NCBI RefSeq assembly: GCF_002005145.1 | Contig: NZ_CP019698.1 | Span: forward strand, 186,001-250,000 | Source of the DNA: Desulforamulus ferrireducens | GTDB taxonomy: Bacteria; Bacillota; Desulfotomaculia; Desulfotomaculales; Desulfotomaculaceae | Length of the DNA: 64,000 bases | Direction: 5' to 3' | Part shown: piece by piece, positions 8,207-16,162 of the stretch | Layout of the letters: the number at the start of each line of letters is the position of its first letter | Position numbering within the stretch: position 1 is the first letter of the stretch | Made by a program: the position numbers and the translations under genes | The notes under the pieces: model-generated | What the model was told of the DNA's origin: nothing | Database searches by the model: none | What the model saw: the letters and a program-made list of their open reading frames with translations, nothing else

Positions 8207-8298
8207 GGAGAGGTGGCCGAGTCTGGTCGAAGGCGCATGACTGGAAATCATGTAATGGGGTAACTCATTCGCGGGTTCGAATCCCGCCCTCTCCGCCA
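8207..8298 (+). tRNA. tRNA-Ser (anticodon GGA)
   Basis: Acceptor arms GGAGAGG and CCTCTCC pair, the discriminator is G and the CCA end is encoded (8296-8298). The anticodon loop CTGGAAA gives GGA, which reads UCC and UCU. The long variable arm (TAATGGGGTAACTCATT) is typical of class II tRNA-Ser, and the T-loop GGTTCGAATCC is intact. It lies 17 nt upstream of the SRP RNA, as in other Firmicutes. Confidence 0.97.
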
Positions 8299-8315
8299 TC
8301 TATGTTTAAGTCTAT

Positions 8316-8584
8316 GACCGTGCTAGACGGGGAGGTAGCGGTGCCCTGTACCAGCAATCCGCTGTAGCTGGGTTGAATTCCTGCCTAAGGATATGGCTTG
8401 TGAGGACTGGTCATCGTAAGGGACGTTGACGACCGGGTCTTGCGCAGCGTAGGCTCTCGAACCGTGTCAGGTCCTGACGGAAGCAGCACTAAGGGATTCC
8501 CTACGGGTGCCGTGAGGTAGCCTGGTCTGAGTAACCTGCGGTGGTTCGCTCGGAAGTCATTATTCGAAGGTAGGTGCACGGTCC
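8316..8584 (+). ncRNA. ffs: Signal recognition particle RNA (large Bacillus type)
   Basis: About 269 nt. The ends pair (GACCGTGC at 8316 with GCACGGTC at 8576-8583). The helix 8 core GTCAGGTCCTGACGGAAGCA (8466-8485) contains the Ffh-binding symmetric and asymmetric loops, and the 5' Alu-like portion is present. Length and architecture match the 6S-like SRP RNA of Bacillus and clostridia. It sits between tRNA-Ser and the dnaX region, a conserved neighbourhood. A terminator follows. Confidence 0.95.
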
Positions 8585-8602
8585 CTGATTTTATAGATAT
8601 TT

Positions 8603-8635
8603 AAGCTGTCTGTACAATGCAGACAGCTTTTTTGT
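8603..8635 (+). terminator. Intrinsic terminator of the SRP RNA
   Basis: AAGCTGTCTG (8603-8612) pairs with CAGACAGCTT (8620-8629), followed by a T run. Confidence 0.92.
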
Positions 8636-8730
8636 ATGCCACACCCAGGGCTTAAAAAGGTGGCATAAATTGACGAATCACTGTATAATAGTTGGTACTT
8701 AGTTAACTAATTGTTTGGGAGGTGTACAAT

Positions 8731-10401
8731 ATGGAAGAGATGCTTCAAGTCCAAGTAGAGGGGCAATCAACCTACGAGGTAGCGCCGGGTACACCTGTTA
8801 TGACATTACTTTCCATGCACAAAAAGGAACAGGAAATTCCCGTGGTGGCCGCTGCTATTGATAATGTATTAAGGGATTTAAGGACTCCCCTGGAAAGTTC
8901 TTGCCAGGTGCGCTTTGTGGATATGTCGACATCCGAGGGCATGAGGATTTATCATCGCAGTGTAACCATGGTGTTTATGCGGGCTGTGTCAGAAATATTG
9001 CCAGGTAGCAATGCAGTCATTCAACACACCCTGGGCAATGGTTTATATGGGGAAATTCAATACGATAGACCGCTTAAGGATCGCGATATCAGCAGGATTG
9101 AGCGACAAATGCGCTATATCATTGAAGCTGATGAACCCTTTATCCTTAGTCAATTGACCAAAGAGGATGCCGAAAGACTTTTTACCGAGGCCGGGCAAAC
9201 CGAAAAAATTCAACTTTTAAACTACTGGCCCAAGGAAAAGGTAGAAATCTATTCTTGCGGCGGTTTTTGTGATTTTTGTCACGGTCCCATGGTACCCAGT
9301 ACCGGATATTTGAAAACATTCCGTTTGCGCTTCTATTTGCCGGGCTTTATTATTGAGCTTCCCAAAGCAGAAGATCCCCTCAACATCCCCCCCTATGAGG
9401 AACGGGGTAAGCTAGCCAACATTCATTATGAGGCTAAAAAGTGGGCCAATATTATCAAAGTAAACAATGTGGTGTCCTTAAATGATGTTGTCACCAAAGG
9501 AGATATTGGCAACTTAATTCGTGTTTCCGAAGCTTTCCATGAGAAGAAAATTGGTCAAATTGCCGATCAAATTACCGAGAACATTGATCGCATCAGAATT
9601 GTCCTAATCGCAGGGCCCTCTTCTTCGGGGAAAACTTCCTTTGCTCAAAGGTTGTCCACCCAACTGCAGGTGAATGGTATCCGTCCGGTGGCCATTTCCC
9701 TGGATGATTACTTTGTGGATCGGGAACACACCCCCCGGGATGAACAGGGTAATTATGATTTTGAGAGCATTAATGCCATTGATATCCCCCTGTTTAACGA
9801 TCATTTAATTAAACTCATTCAAGGGGAAGAGATTAAACTACCCTATTTTAACTTTAAAACCGGTAAACGGGAGTATCGTGGTGAAAGACTACAATTAGGC
9901 CCCTCCGATCTCCTGGTTGTGGAAGGGATTCATGGTCTCAATGATTTACTGACCAGCTCTATTCCCCAGGGGCGGAAGTTTAAGATTTACGTCAGTGCTC
10001 TGACCCAAATAAATCTGGACAACCAAAACCGCATTCCCACCACCGATGTTCGATTAATACGTCGTATCAGCCGGGATCAGCGGTGCCGGGGACGTTCGGC
10101 CGAGGAAACCATTGCCATGTGGCCGTCGGTTCGCCGGGGTGAGGAGAAAAACATCTTTCCCTTCCAGGAAAGTGCCGATGTTATGTTTAACTCGGCGTTA
10201 CCCTATGAACTGGCTGTCTTAAAGGGAATTGCCGAACCTCATCTCAAACAAATCACTCCGGCTAGCCCATGCTATGCCGAGGCCCAAAGATTACTAGACT
10301 TCCTAACCTTCTTTGCCCCCCTGGGCCTTGATGAAATCCCTCTCAACTCCATTGTCCGCGAATTTGTTGGCGGCAGTTGCTTTGAGGGAACGGTAAGATA
10401 G
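8731..10401 (+). CDS. Nucleoside (uridine-like) kinase with N-terminal TGS and ThrRS-type editing-like domains
   Basis: A 556-residue protein. An N-terminal ubiquitin-like TGS region (1-65) and a second part resembling the ThrRS/AlaRS editing fold (RIYHRSVTMVFMRAV, about 75-250) precede a phosphoribulokinase/uridine-kinase domain. Walker A GPSSSGKT is at 295-302, the SLDDYFVDREHTPRDE substrate loop follows, and DLLVVEGIHGLND is the Walker B region. A Cys-rich patch SCGGFCDFCHG lies near residue 175. The family phosphorylates a nucleoside or related molecule; the exact substrate is not established to my knowledge. I chose the ATG at 8731, 7 nt after GGGAGGTG. An in-frame GTG at 8722 lies inside the SD and is unlikely. 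The gene is monocistronic. Confidence 0.85.
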   Translation: MEEMLQVQVEGQSTYEVAPGTPVMTLLSMHKKEQEIPVVAAAIDNVLRDLRTPLESSCQVRFVDMSTSEGMRIYHRSVTMVFMRAVSEILPGSNAVIQHTLGNGLYGEIQYDRPLKDRDISRIERQMRYIIEADEPFILSQLTKEDAERLFTEAGQTEKIQLLNYWPKEKVEIYSCGGFCDFCHGPMVPSTGYLKTFRLRFYLPGFIIELPKAEDPLNIPPYEERGKLANIHYEAKKWANIIKVNNVVSLNDVVTKGDIGNLIRVSEAFHEKKIGQIADQITENIDRIRIVLIAGPSSSGKTSFAQRLSTQLQVNGIRPVAISLDDYFVDREHTPRDEQGNYDFESINAIDIPLFNDHLIKLIQGEEIKLPYFNFKTGKREYRGERLQLGPSDLLVVEGIHGLNDLLTSSIPQGRKFKIYVSALTQINLDNQNRIPTTDVRLIRRISRDQRCRGRSAEETIAMWPSVRRGEEKNIFPFQESADVMFNSALPYELAVLKGIAEPHLKQITPASPCYAEAQRLLDFLTFFAPLGLDEIPLNSIVREFVGGSCFEGTVR

Positions 10402-10408
10402 ATAGAGA

Positions 10409-10450
10409 ATGGGATGTCGCAAAACTACGTTATTGCGACATCCCATTTTT
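10409..10450 (+). terminator. Intrinsic terminator, GTCGCA family copy 1
   Basis: AATGGGATGTCGCA pairs with TGCGACATCCCATT around a 12-nt loop, followed by T. The GTCGCA/TGCGAC core recurs in four other terminators in the window (18901, 35748, 48781, 61124). Confidence 0.9.
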
Positions 10451-10484
10451 ATTGTCCATCAACCCAATTACCATACCAAGAGAC

Positions 10485-11621
10485 TTAGCGCAAGATCTTC
10501 CGCCCCAACCAGTTTTGATACACAGTCACTGCCCGATGGGGGCAGAGTTCTTGGCAGCAGAAACAACGGATACAGGCATCTGCCTTTAACTGTGGTTTCC
10601 CTGCCACCATTTGAATAGCGTCTGCCGGACAACAGCGGTGACATTCGCCGCAGCCCAGACAAAGTTCCGGGCTAAAAATGGGTTTGGGCTGCAACCTGCT
10701 GATAATACCCTTGAGCGGTCCGGGAATATCAAAATCCACCTGTTTGTGTTTAGGCAATTTAAAGGGTGGATCAATTCTGGGCAGAGGGTCACCTATTAAC
10801 TGAATTTGCTCCCTATCCGGGCAGAGGCCTCGCTCTTTTGCCAGCCGCAGCAGCGGCAAGTTTTTCGGGTTAATGCCGATTAACCGGGAACATACCGTAT
10901 CAATGGCATAGGGGCTTGGGCTGGCTAAGAGCAATCCGGCCTCCCGGGGAGAGCCGGCAGTGGGACCGTCCCCTTCCATGCCAATGATACCGTCCATAAT
11001 GGTTAGGGTGGTGGGCAGCAGAGTATTAATATCAAGCAACAGGTTGCTAAATTGTTCCAGTCTTTGCATGTTGAAATGGTACTCGGCCTTTTTTAACCCC
11101 GGAATAGCACCGTACATGAGCTTGACCGCACCGGTGTAGAGGGTCATGCAGTGGGTCTTTAATTTAGGCAGACCAATGATGACATCGGCCTCTGCCAGCA
11201 CCTTGAGAACAGTTAATTGTTTGGTGGCTTGTCCCTGCGGGTGGGCCAGCACTAATTCAGTGGTATCAAGGCTTAAAGCACAACCTGTCCGCTCAGCCAC
11301 CGCGGTCATGCCCGTTGCCTTGTAGATGCCATTAAGCAGGCTTTTACTGCTAGGGCCGCCGGGAGAATCCACGATGAAGGGTTGACCGCCGGCCTGCTGC
11401 ACCAACCGAACCACCGCCTCCACCACGGCGGGGTGGGTGGTGGCTGCTTCCTCTGGTTTTTTCTTGGCAATAAGATTGGGTTTGATGGCGACAATTTGCC
11501 CCGGACGAATAAACTCTTGCCAACCACCCAGGTGATCTATTAGCTGCCTGATGGCTGCTTCCACCTGTGGTAAGCGGTAGCTTTCACAACGGGCCACCGC
11601 AATCTTCACGGAACTAGACAA
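10485..11621 (-). CDS. DUF362 protein with C-terminal 2x[4Fe-4S] ferredoxin domain
   Basis: 378 residues. The DUF362 core (about 5-290) includes GQIVAIKPNLIAKKKPEEAATTHP-type landmarks, a VDSPGG segment and DVIIGLPKLKTH. The C-terminal ferredoxin module has two clusters: CLGCGECHRCCP and CIRCFCCQELCP. It is cytosolic, with no signal or transmembrane segment. The family occurs in strict anaerobes and is presumed to transfer electrons to an unidentified substrate, so no specific reaction can be named. The start is TTG at 11621 after AAGGGAG. The gene runs opposite to its neighbours, convergent with the kinase and divergent from dnaX. The 296 bp between it and dnaX show no further gene. Confidence 0.85.
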   Translation of the reverse strand: MSSSVKIAVARCESYRLPQVEAAIRQLIDHLGGWQEFIRPGQIVAIKPNLIAKKKPEEAATTHPAVVEAVVRLVQQAGGQPFIVDSPGGPSSKSLLNGIYKATGMTAVAERTGCALSLDTTELVLAHPQGQATKQLTVLKVLAEADVIIGLPKLKTHCMTLYTGAVKLMYGAIPGLKKAEYHFNMQRLEQFSNLLLDINTLLPTTLTIMDGIIGMEGDGPTAGSPREAGLLLASPSPYAIDTVCSRLIGINPKNLPLLRLAKERGLCPDREQIQLIGDPLPRIDPPFKLPKHKQVDFDIPGPLKGIISRLQPKPIFSPELCLGCGECHRCCPADAIQMVAGKPQLKADACIRCFCCQELCPHRAVTVYQNWLGRKILR

Positions 11622-11917
11622 AGAGACATACTCCCTTCCAACTTTTGATAGCTATTATGACCGGATTTAGATCATTTACCCTTGGACATTCTTCAAATAA
11701 ATGCGGTTTCCTCCACCCTGCCTCGATGTATCCACCAGGACCCCATAGAATACTCCTTTGGCCCAGACAAGACCCCAAAGACCAGCCAGTAAGCCCAAAC
11801 AATCCTTCAAAAATACCCGCCTGGCCACCGGCCCAGACTTAATTTTCCATCCTTAAAAAGGAAAAGAGTATTAAAGGGCGAAACAATATGGAAGACTAAT
11901 TATGGGGTGGTTTTGTT

Positions 11918-13510
11918 TTGGCCTACAAAGCATTGTACCGGACATGGCGTCCGCAGAACTTTCAGGATATTGTGGGACAACAGCATATTACCCGCACTTT
12001 GCAAAATGCTCTGCTGCAGGAAAAAGTGGCCCACGCTTATTTGTTTTGTGGCCCGCGGGGAACGGGAAAAACCACCACCGCCAAGGTGTTGGCCAAGGCC
12101 CTCAATTGCCGGGAACCAGCCGGCGGCGAGCCCTGTAACCACTGCCCCAATTGCCTGGCTGTTAATGAAGGTAATTCGGTAGATGTGGTGGAGATCGATG
12201 CTGCCTCCAACCGGGGCATTGACGAAATACGGGATTTGCGGGAAAAAGTAAAATTTGCCCCTTCTACCGGACGGATTAAGGTATATATTATAGATGAAGT
12301 TCATATGCTGACAGATCAAGCCTTTAATGCTTTACTTAAGACCCTGGAGGAACCGCCGGGACATGTGGTGTTTGTGCTGGCCACCACCGAAGCGCATAAG
12401 GTGCCGGTAACCATACTTTCCCGCTGTCAACGCTTTGATTTTCGGCGCATCAACCCTGCTGAGATGGTGGAGCGGTTAAAGGAAGTGGCCCACGGCGCAA
12501 ACATTAAGGTGACGGAAGAAGCCCTTTGGCTTATTGCCAAGGCGGCGGAGGGGGGCCTGCGGGATGCCCTGAGTATTTTAGATCAGGGGGCTGCCTTTGC
12601 CACAGACGCTGTAACCGTAGAGGATATTCACAGCATACTGGGAACAGTGCAGCAGGACGTGCTGCAGAGTATGGCTGATTCTTTGGCCAGCGGTAATACC
12701 GCCGCAGCCCTTCAGTTGGCGGCCCAGCTGGCGGAACTTGGTAAGGATTTGCGGCTTTTTGCCAAGGAAATGACTACCTACCTACGGGAGTTACTGATAA
12801 ATAGGATTGAAGGACACAGCCATACTGGGAAAATCGACAATCTGTATTACCTCCTGCAAGTGCTGGTGCAGGCCGAGCAGGAGATGAAGTGGAGTTCTCA
12901 ACCTGCTTTGGTTTTGGAATTAGCCTTGATCAAAGCCTCGCGCCCGGAAATGGGTGGTTCCCTGGAGGCTTTAACCCGGAGGGTGGCTGAACTGGAGCGA
13001 CAGTTGGCCAGTGGTGCGTTACCTACACCGGCAGTTCGGCAGGCGGTGACGCCGGTGGCCAAAGAAACCGCTGCCGCAGCTAAAAAGGAGCAACGTGGGA
13101 AGTCGGTTAAGGAAGAACCTGCCCTGGAAAAAACGCTCCAGTCGGCCGGAGAAGATACCAGCGGGTTAGTCAGACAAGGTTGGGCCGCTGTTATGAATGA
13201 CATCAAGAACGGGAAAAAACCCCTTTGGCTCTTACTTAATGAAACCAATCCGTCATTGGAAGCCCGGGGCAATACCGTAACTTTGCTCTTTGAAGATGAG
13301 TTTGATATGCGCAGGGCTGACAAACCGGAATATAGAAAATACCTGGAATGGTTACTGGGTAAACATTTTAGTGGTTCCTGGGAGGTACGCTGTGTGCACG
13401 CAAAAAAGCCTTTACCTAGTGCGCCAAAGCCAGAAGAGGACCCTGTCTATACCGAAGCAGTTCGCATTTTTGGTAAGGATTTGGTAGTATTAGAAAATGA
13501 CCCCCATTAA
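11918..13510 (+). CDS. dnaX: DNA polymerase III subunit gamma/tau
   Basis: The 530-residue clamp-loader ATPase of the replisome. The N-terminus ALYRTWRPQNFQDIVGQ is characteristic. Walker A GPRGTGKT lies at 45-52, zinc ligands are C64, C73, C76 and C79, and Walker B/SRC elements are IIDEVHML and ILSRCQRF. After the clamp-loader domains (to about 365) an Ala/Lys/Glu-rich linker leads to a C-terminal tau-like domain (WAAVMNDIKNGKKPLWLLL). Translation starts at TTG 11918 after GGGGTGG. It heads the conserved dnaX-ebfC-recR cluster. I see no obvious slippery frameshift site, so a separate gamma form is not predicted. Confidence 0.97.
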   Translation: MAYKALYRTWRPQNFQDIVGQQHITRTLQNALLQEKVAHAYLFCGPRGTGKTTTAKVLAKALNCREPAGGEPCNHCPNCLAVNEGNSVDVVEIDAASNRGIDEIRDLREKVKFAPSTGRIKVYIIDEVHMLTDQAFNALLKTLEEPPGHVVFVLATTEAHKVPVTILSRCQRFDFRRINPAEMVERLKEVAHGANIKVTEEALWLIAKAAEGGLRDALSILDQGAAFATDAVTVEDIHSILGTVQQDVLQSMADSLASGNTAAALQLAAQLAELGKDLRLFAKEMTTYLRELLINRIEGHSHTGKIDNLYYLLQVLVQAEQEMKWSSQPALVLELALIKASRPEMGGSLEALTRRVAELERQLASGALPTPAVRQAVTPVAKETAAAAKKEQRGKSVKEEPALEKTLQSAGEDTSGLVRQGWAAVMNDIKNGKKPLWLLLNETNPSLEARGNTVTLLFEDEFDMRRADKPEYRKYLEWLLGKHFSGSWEVRCVHAKKPLPSAPKPEEDPVYTEAVRIFGKDLVVLENDPH

Positions 13511-13538
13511 AGGTGGGGTGAAATAAAAGGAGGATTTA

Positions 13539-13862
13539 TTGATTATGATGGGTGGCAATATGAACAAGATGATGAAGCAAGTGCAAAAGATGCAGCAAGA
13601 AATGGTTAGAATGCAGGAAGAACTAGCTAACCGCACGGTGGAAGCAACTGCCGGTGGTGGAGCTGTTAAAGTTGTGGCCAGTGGTAAACAAGAGATTGTC
13701 AGCATTACCATCAAGCCTGAGGCAGTGGACCCGGATGATGTGGAGATGCTGCAAGATTTATTATTGGCTGCCGTTAACGAAGCCCTTCGTCAATCCCAAG
13801 AAATGGTTTCCAAAGAGATGGGCAAGCTTACCGGAGGATTGAATATCCCGGGGCTGTTTTAA
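13539..13862 (+). CDS. ebfC: YbaB/EbfC family nucleoid-associated protein
   Basis: A small (about 105-residue) dimeric DNA-binding protein encoded between dnaX and recR, the standard context of YbaB/EbfC. The N-terminal helix [22 protein letters not shown], the central strand [20 protein letters not shown] and the C-terminal amphipathic helix with GGLNIPGLF are diagnostic. The SD AAAAGGAGG ends at 13533. TTG 13539 (5 nt), ATG 13545 (11 nt) and ATG 13548 are all possible starts, and the N-terminal few residues are therefore uncertain. Two divergent paralogues occur at 48154 and 48472. Confidence 0.93.
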   Translation: MIMMGGNMNKMMKQVQKMQQEMVRMQEELANRTVEATAGGGAVKVVASGKQEIVSITIKPEAVDPDDVEMLQDLLLAAVNEALRQSQEMVSKEMGKLTGGLNIPGLF

Positions 13863-13901
13863 GGTTTCCGGTTTCTATCCCGACATGATATCTTTTTACT
13901 T

Positions 13902-13961
13902 GGTCATCGGCCATTCGCCGCCAGCCAAAACCCAAAAGCCGAAAGCCGATGGCCGATGGCC
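13902..13961 (+). repeat. Short heptad array between ebfC and recR
   Basis: About eight 7-nt units: GGTCATC, GGCCATT, CGCCGCC, AGCCAAA, ACCCAAA, AGCCGAA, AGCCGAT, GGCCGAT, ending GGCC. The first units are of the GGCNNNN type and the last fit its complement, so the array is a loose inverted repeat without the GC-rich core of copies A-C. Confidence 0.6.
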
Positions 13962-14025
13962 AGTTAGACAGAGAAATACTTTAGGATTTTAACTAAACCC
14001 AGAGTGAGTGATAAGGAGGACCCCC

Positions 14026-14628
14026 ATGCTTTACTACTCCGGACCGGTGGCCAGGTTGGTGGATGAGTTTGCCAAGCTCCCCGGTATTGGGGCCAAAACA
14101 GCCCAGCGATTGGCCTTTCATATTCTAAATTCCCCTCCGGAGACGGCCCAAAGCCTTGCTCGGGCACTGGTGGAGGTTCGTCAATCCATCAAGCGCTGCA
14201 GCTGTTGCTGCAACCTCACAGATGAGGAACTATGCCCCATTTGTCGGGATACCACCCGGAACAGCAAGCTTTTATGTGTGGTAGAAGAGCCGCGGGATGT
14301 CATTGCCATGGAAAAAGCAAGGGGCTACCGGGGTTATTATCATGTCTTACACGGAGCCATTTCCCCCATGGATGGCATTGGGCCGGAAAACCTAACCATC
14401 AAGGAATTGCTTAAACGTTTGCAAAGCGAGGAAATTGAAGAGGTTATCCTGGCCGCCAATTCTGATGTGGAGGGGGAGACCACAGCCCTATACTTAGCCC
14501 GCCTCATCAAGCCCCTGGGCATTAAAGTAACCCGCATCGCCCACGGCATTCCCGTGGGTTCAGATTTAGAATATGCCGATGCCATGACCCTGAACAAGGC
14601 CCTGGAGGGCAGAGGGGAATTTGGCTAA
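14026..14628 (+). CDS. recR: Recombination mediator protein RecR
   Basis: A 200-residue DNA-clamp protein of the RecFOR pathway that helps load RecA on gapped DNA. It shows the helix-hairpin-helix [17 protein letters not shown] (18-34), a four-Cys zinc finger within residues 58-73, and a Toprim domain from [13 protein letters not shown] to ITRIAHGIP. The ATG at 14026 has SD AAGGAGG with 8 nt spacing; a GTG at 14008 in frame precedes the SD and is rejected. It is the third gene of the dnaX cluster. Confidence 0.97.
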   Translation: MLYYSGPVARLVDEFAKLPGIGAKTAQRLAFHILNSPPETAQSLARALVEVRQSIKRCSCCCNLTDEELCPICRDTTRNSKLLCVVEEPRDVIAMEKARGYRGYYHVLHGAISPMDGIGPENLTIKELLKRLQSEEIEEVILAANSDVEGETTALYLARLIKPLGIKVTRIAHGIPVGSDLEYADAMTLNKALEGRGEFG

Positions 14629-14674
14629 GTAATTTAACAACAGTTAATAATATTAGTCATAAAGTATGACCAAG

Positions 14675-14703
14675 CCCCCTATATTTATAGGGGGTATTTC
14701 TTT
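14675..14703 (+). terminator. Probable terminator after recR
   Basis: CCCCCTAT/ATAGGGGG with loop ATTT (14675-14694), followed by TATTTCTTT. A second inverted repeat, GGCTGG...CAGCC, lies just downstream at 14707-14729. Confidence 0.6.
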
Positions 14704-14793
14704 GGGGGCTGGCTTTTAGTTATCAGCCAGCGGTTAAAACACAAGCCGCTGGGCCACTCCTGGGAGGCCCCACCTAGAAAGGGGGTAATTACA

Positions 14794-15057
14794 TTGGAAT
14801 GGAAAACTGTTATCCTTAGCACTCTTGGTCTCCTCGGCCTATATTTGTTTGGGACAATCTTTGCCCGTCCCCTGGTGCTCATTGGTAAACTGGGCTTGTC
14901 CTTGCTGGTGGGTGGGGTGTTGTTGGTTTTCATCAATCTAGTCTGCGGTGGCCTGGGTATTCACATCGCCATTAATCCCATTACACTGCTCACGGCGGGT
15001 ATTCTGCAAGTGCCGGGCATTGTGCTGCTGGTGCTGGCCAACTATATTATTCTATAA
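14794..15057 (+). CDS. bofA: BofA family protein (pro-sigma-K processing inhibitor type)
   Basis: An 87-residue integral membrane protein with two to three hydrophobic segments (about 5-26, 32-50, 58-87). The sequence GGVLLVFINLVCGGLGIHIAI is diagnostic of BofA. In Bacillus, BofA holds the SpoIVFB protease inactive in the outer forespore membrane and so delays sigma-K activation. The start is TTG at 14794, 8 nt after AAAGGGGG. Its place downstream of recR is the same as in Bacillus. Whether it controls sigma-K here is inferred from the family. Confidence 0.88.
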   Translation: MEWKTVILSTLGLLGLYLFGTIFARPLVLIGKLGLSLLVGGVLLVFINLVCGGLGIHIAINPITLLTAGILQVPGIVLLVLANYIIL

Positions 15058-15268
15058 ATGTTAATGATTAATAATTTCTAATATTCTCCTAATTAGAACT
15101 TTGATTTGGTGGTTACCTCCATTGACCATTCAAGGGGTACAGGTGTCCTTTTGGCTAAAGGAAAACCCTTTATTTTAGCGGTTTACAGCCTCTAAATAAC
15201 CATTCGCCCAGTAAGCAAAAAAGAAGTTTGAATTGTTGTTAATACCTGCTAAATTGTGTAACAAATTG

Positions 15269-15331
15269 TTGACTTCCCCAAAATTAAACTATATACTGAA
15301 AGCAGAATGCGGGATAATTTTAATTATCCCG
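15269..15331 (+). promoter_or_regulatory. Sigma-A promoter and 5' hairpin of the 2-oxoacid oxidoreductase operon
   Basis: TTGACT (15269-15274), 17 nt, TATACT (15292-15297). A near-perfect hairpin CGGGATAATT/AATTATCCCG (15310-15331) would lie right at the 5' end of the transcript. It could stabilise the mRNA or act as an operator. The 312-bp gene-free stretch 15058-15369 holds nothing else I recognise. Confidence 0.75.
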
Positions 15332-15369
15332 GTTCTTGTTATTTATAGACCTTTTAGGAATTTTCTGAA

Positions 15370-16077
15370 ATGGGTAAACTAAATCAACAAAAGAATGGGG
15401 GTGGTCGTACCATCTCAAAGAGAATTGTTGAGGCTTACGTTGGTGAATATGCCAGCGGCAAAAGCGAAGTGGCAGTAAACCGGGCGTTGGAATTGGCCCG
15501 CGGCGGTAGGCAGGTTAATTTAGTAGACCTGGATATCGTTGAACCCTGCTATACTCTGCGTCCCATCAAAAAAGAACTGGAAGCATCAGGCATAACTGTA
15601 CTGGCCTGGGAAACCCGGGATACGGTGGGCTTGGGGGAAGCAGGAAATATTATTAAACCTGAATGCAGATGGGCATTATACCGTGAGGGGGATGTTATCC
15701 TGGATATCGGTTATGGTGTGGAGGGTGCCAAAACCCTTAATCTGCTGGAAGGTGTGGACGAGACCCCGGAACTGCAGATTTATGCTGTGATTAATGCCAA
15801 ACGACCCATGACGTCCACTGTGCCAGAAATAATTGATTACATAAAAGAACTGGGACCCATTGATGGCTTAATCAACAACACTCATTTGGGGGACGAAACA
15901 ACCCCGGAGGTTGTTGAAGAGGGTGCCCGCATGGTGGCTGAAGTAGCGAAAATTCTGGGAATCCCGGTGGTGGCTACCACCGCAGAACAGGAAGTGGCTA
16001 AAAAGATAGGTCAACGGGATGTTATGGGGGCCCCCATACGGCCGCTGACGAGGTTTATGCCACGGACTTTCTGGTAG
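15370..16077 (+). CDS. P-loop NTPase of the 2-oxoacid:ferredoxin oxidoreductase operon
   Basis: A 235-residue CobQ/MinD-like nucleotide-binding protein. GEYASGKS (25-32) is a Walker A variant, DLDIVEPC follows strand 2, and the DVILDIGYGVEGAK and PMTSTVPEIIDYI segments fit the fold. It lies directly upstream of the oxidoreductase subunits and shares their promoter, so an assembly, cofactor-insertion or regulatory role is plausible but unproven. The ATG at 15370 has a modest AGGAA SD. A better SD (GGGGGTGG, 15397-15404) lies 7 nt before an in-frame ATC (15412), where the conserved SKRIVEAYVGEY begins. The true start is therefore uncertain by 14 codons. Confidence 0.75.
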   Translation: MGKLNQQKNGGGRTISKRIVEAYVGEYASGKSEVAVNRALELARGGRQVNLVDLDIVEPCYTLRPIKKELEASGITVLAWETRDTVGLGEAGNIIKPECRWALYREGDVILDIGYGVEGAKTLNLLEGVDETPELQIYAVINAKRPMTSTVPEIIDYIKELGPIDGLINNTHLGDETTPEVVEEGARMVAEVAKILGIPVVATTAEQEVAKKIGQRDVMGAPIRPLTRFMPRTFW

Positions 16078-16162
16078 GACAACCAGACCATCATACGAAC
16101 TATCCATTGCTCACAATGAACCCTTGGTATCTTCAATTAAATCAGGAGGTGTGGTATCTCTT

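Noticed and set aside
8385-8579. Minus-strand frame inside the SRP RNA
   Set aside because: The sequence is a complete structured SRP RNA; the open frame is incidental.
11614-11842. Small frames on both strands between the DUF362 gene and dnaX
   Set aside because: They lack SDs and known motifs; the stretch is treated as intergenic.
11918-13510. Programmed frameshift in dnaX giving gamma
   Set aside because: No A-rich slippery heptamer with a following hairpin was found at the domain III/IV boundary by eye.
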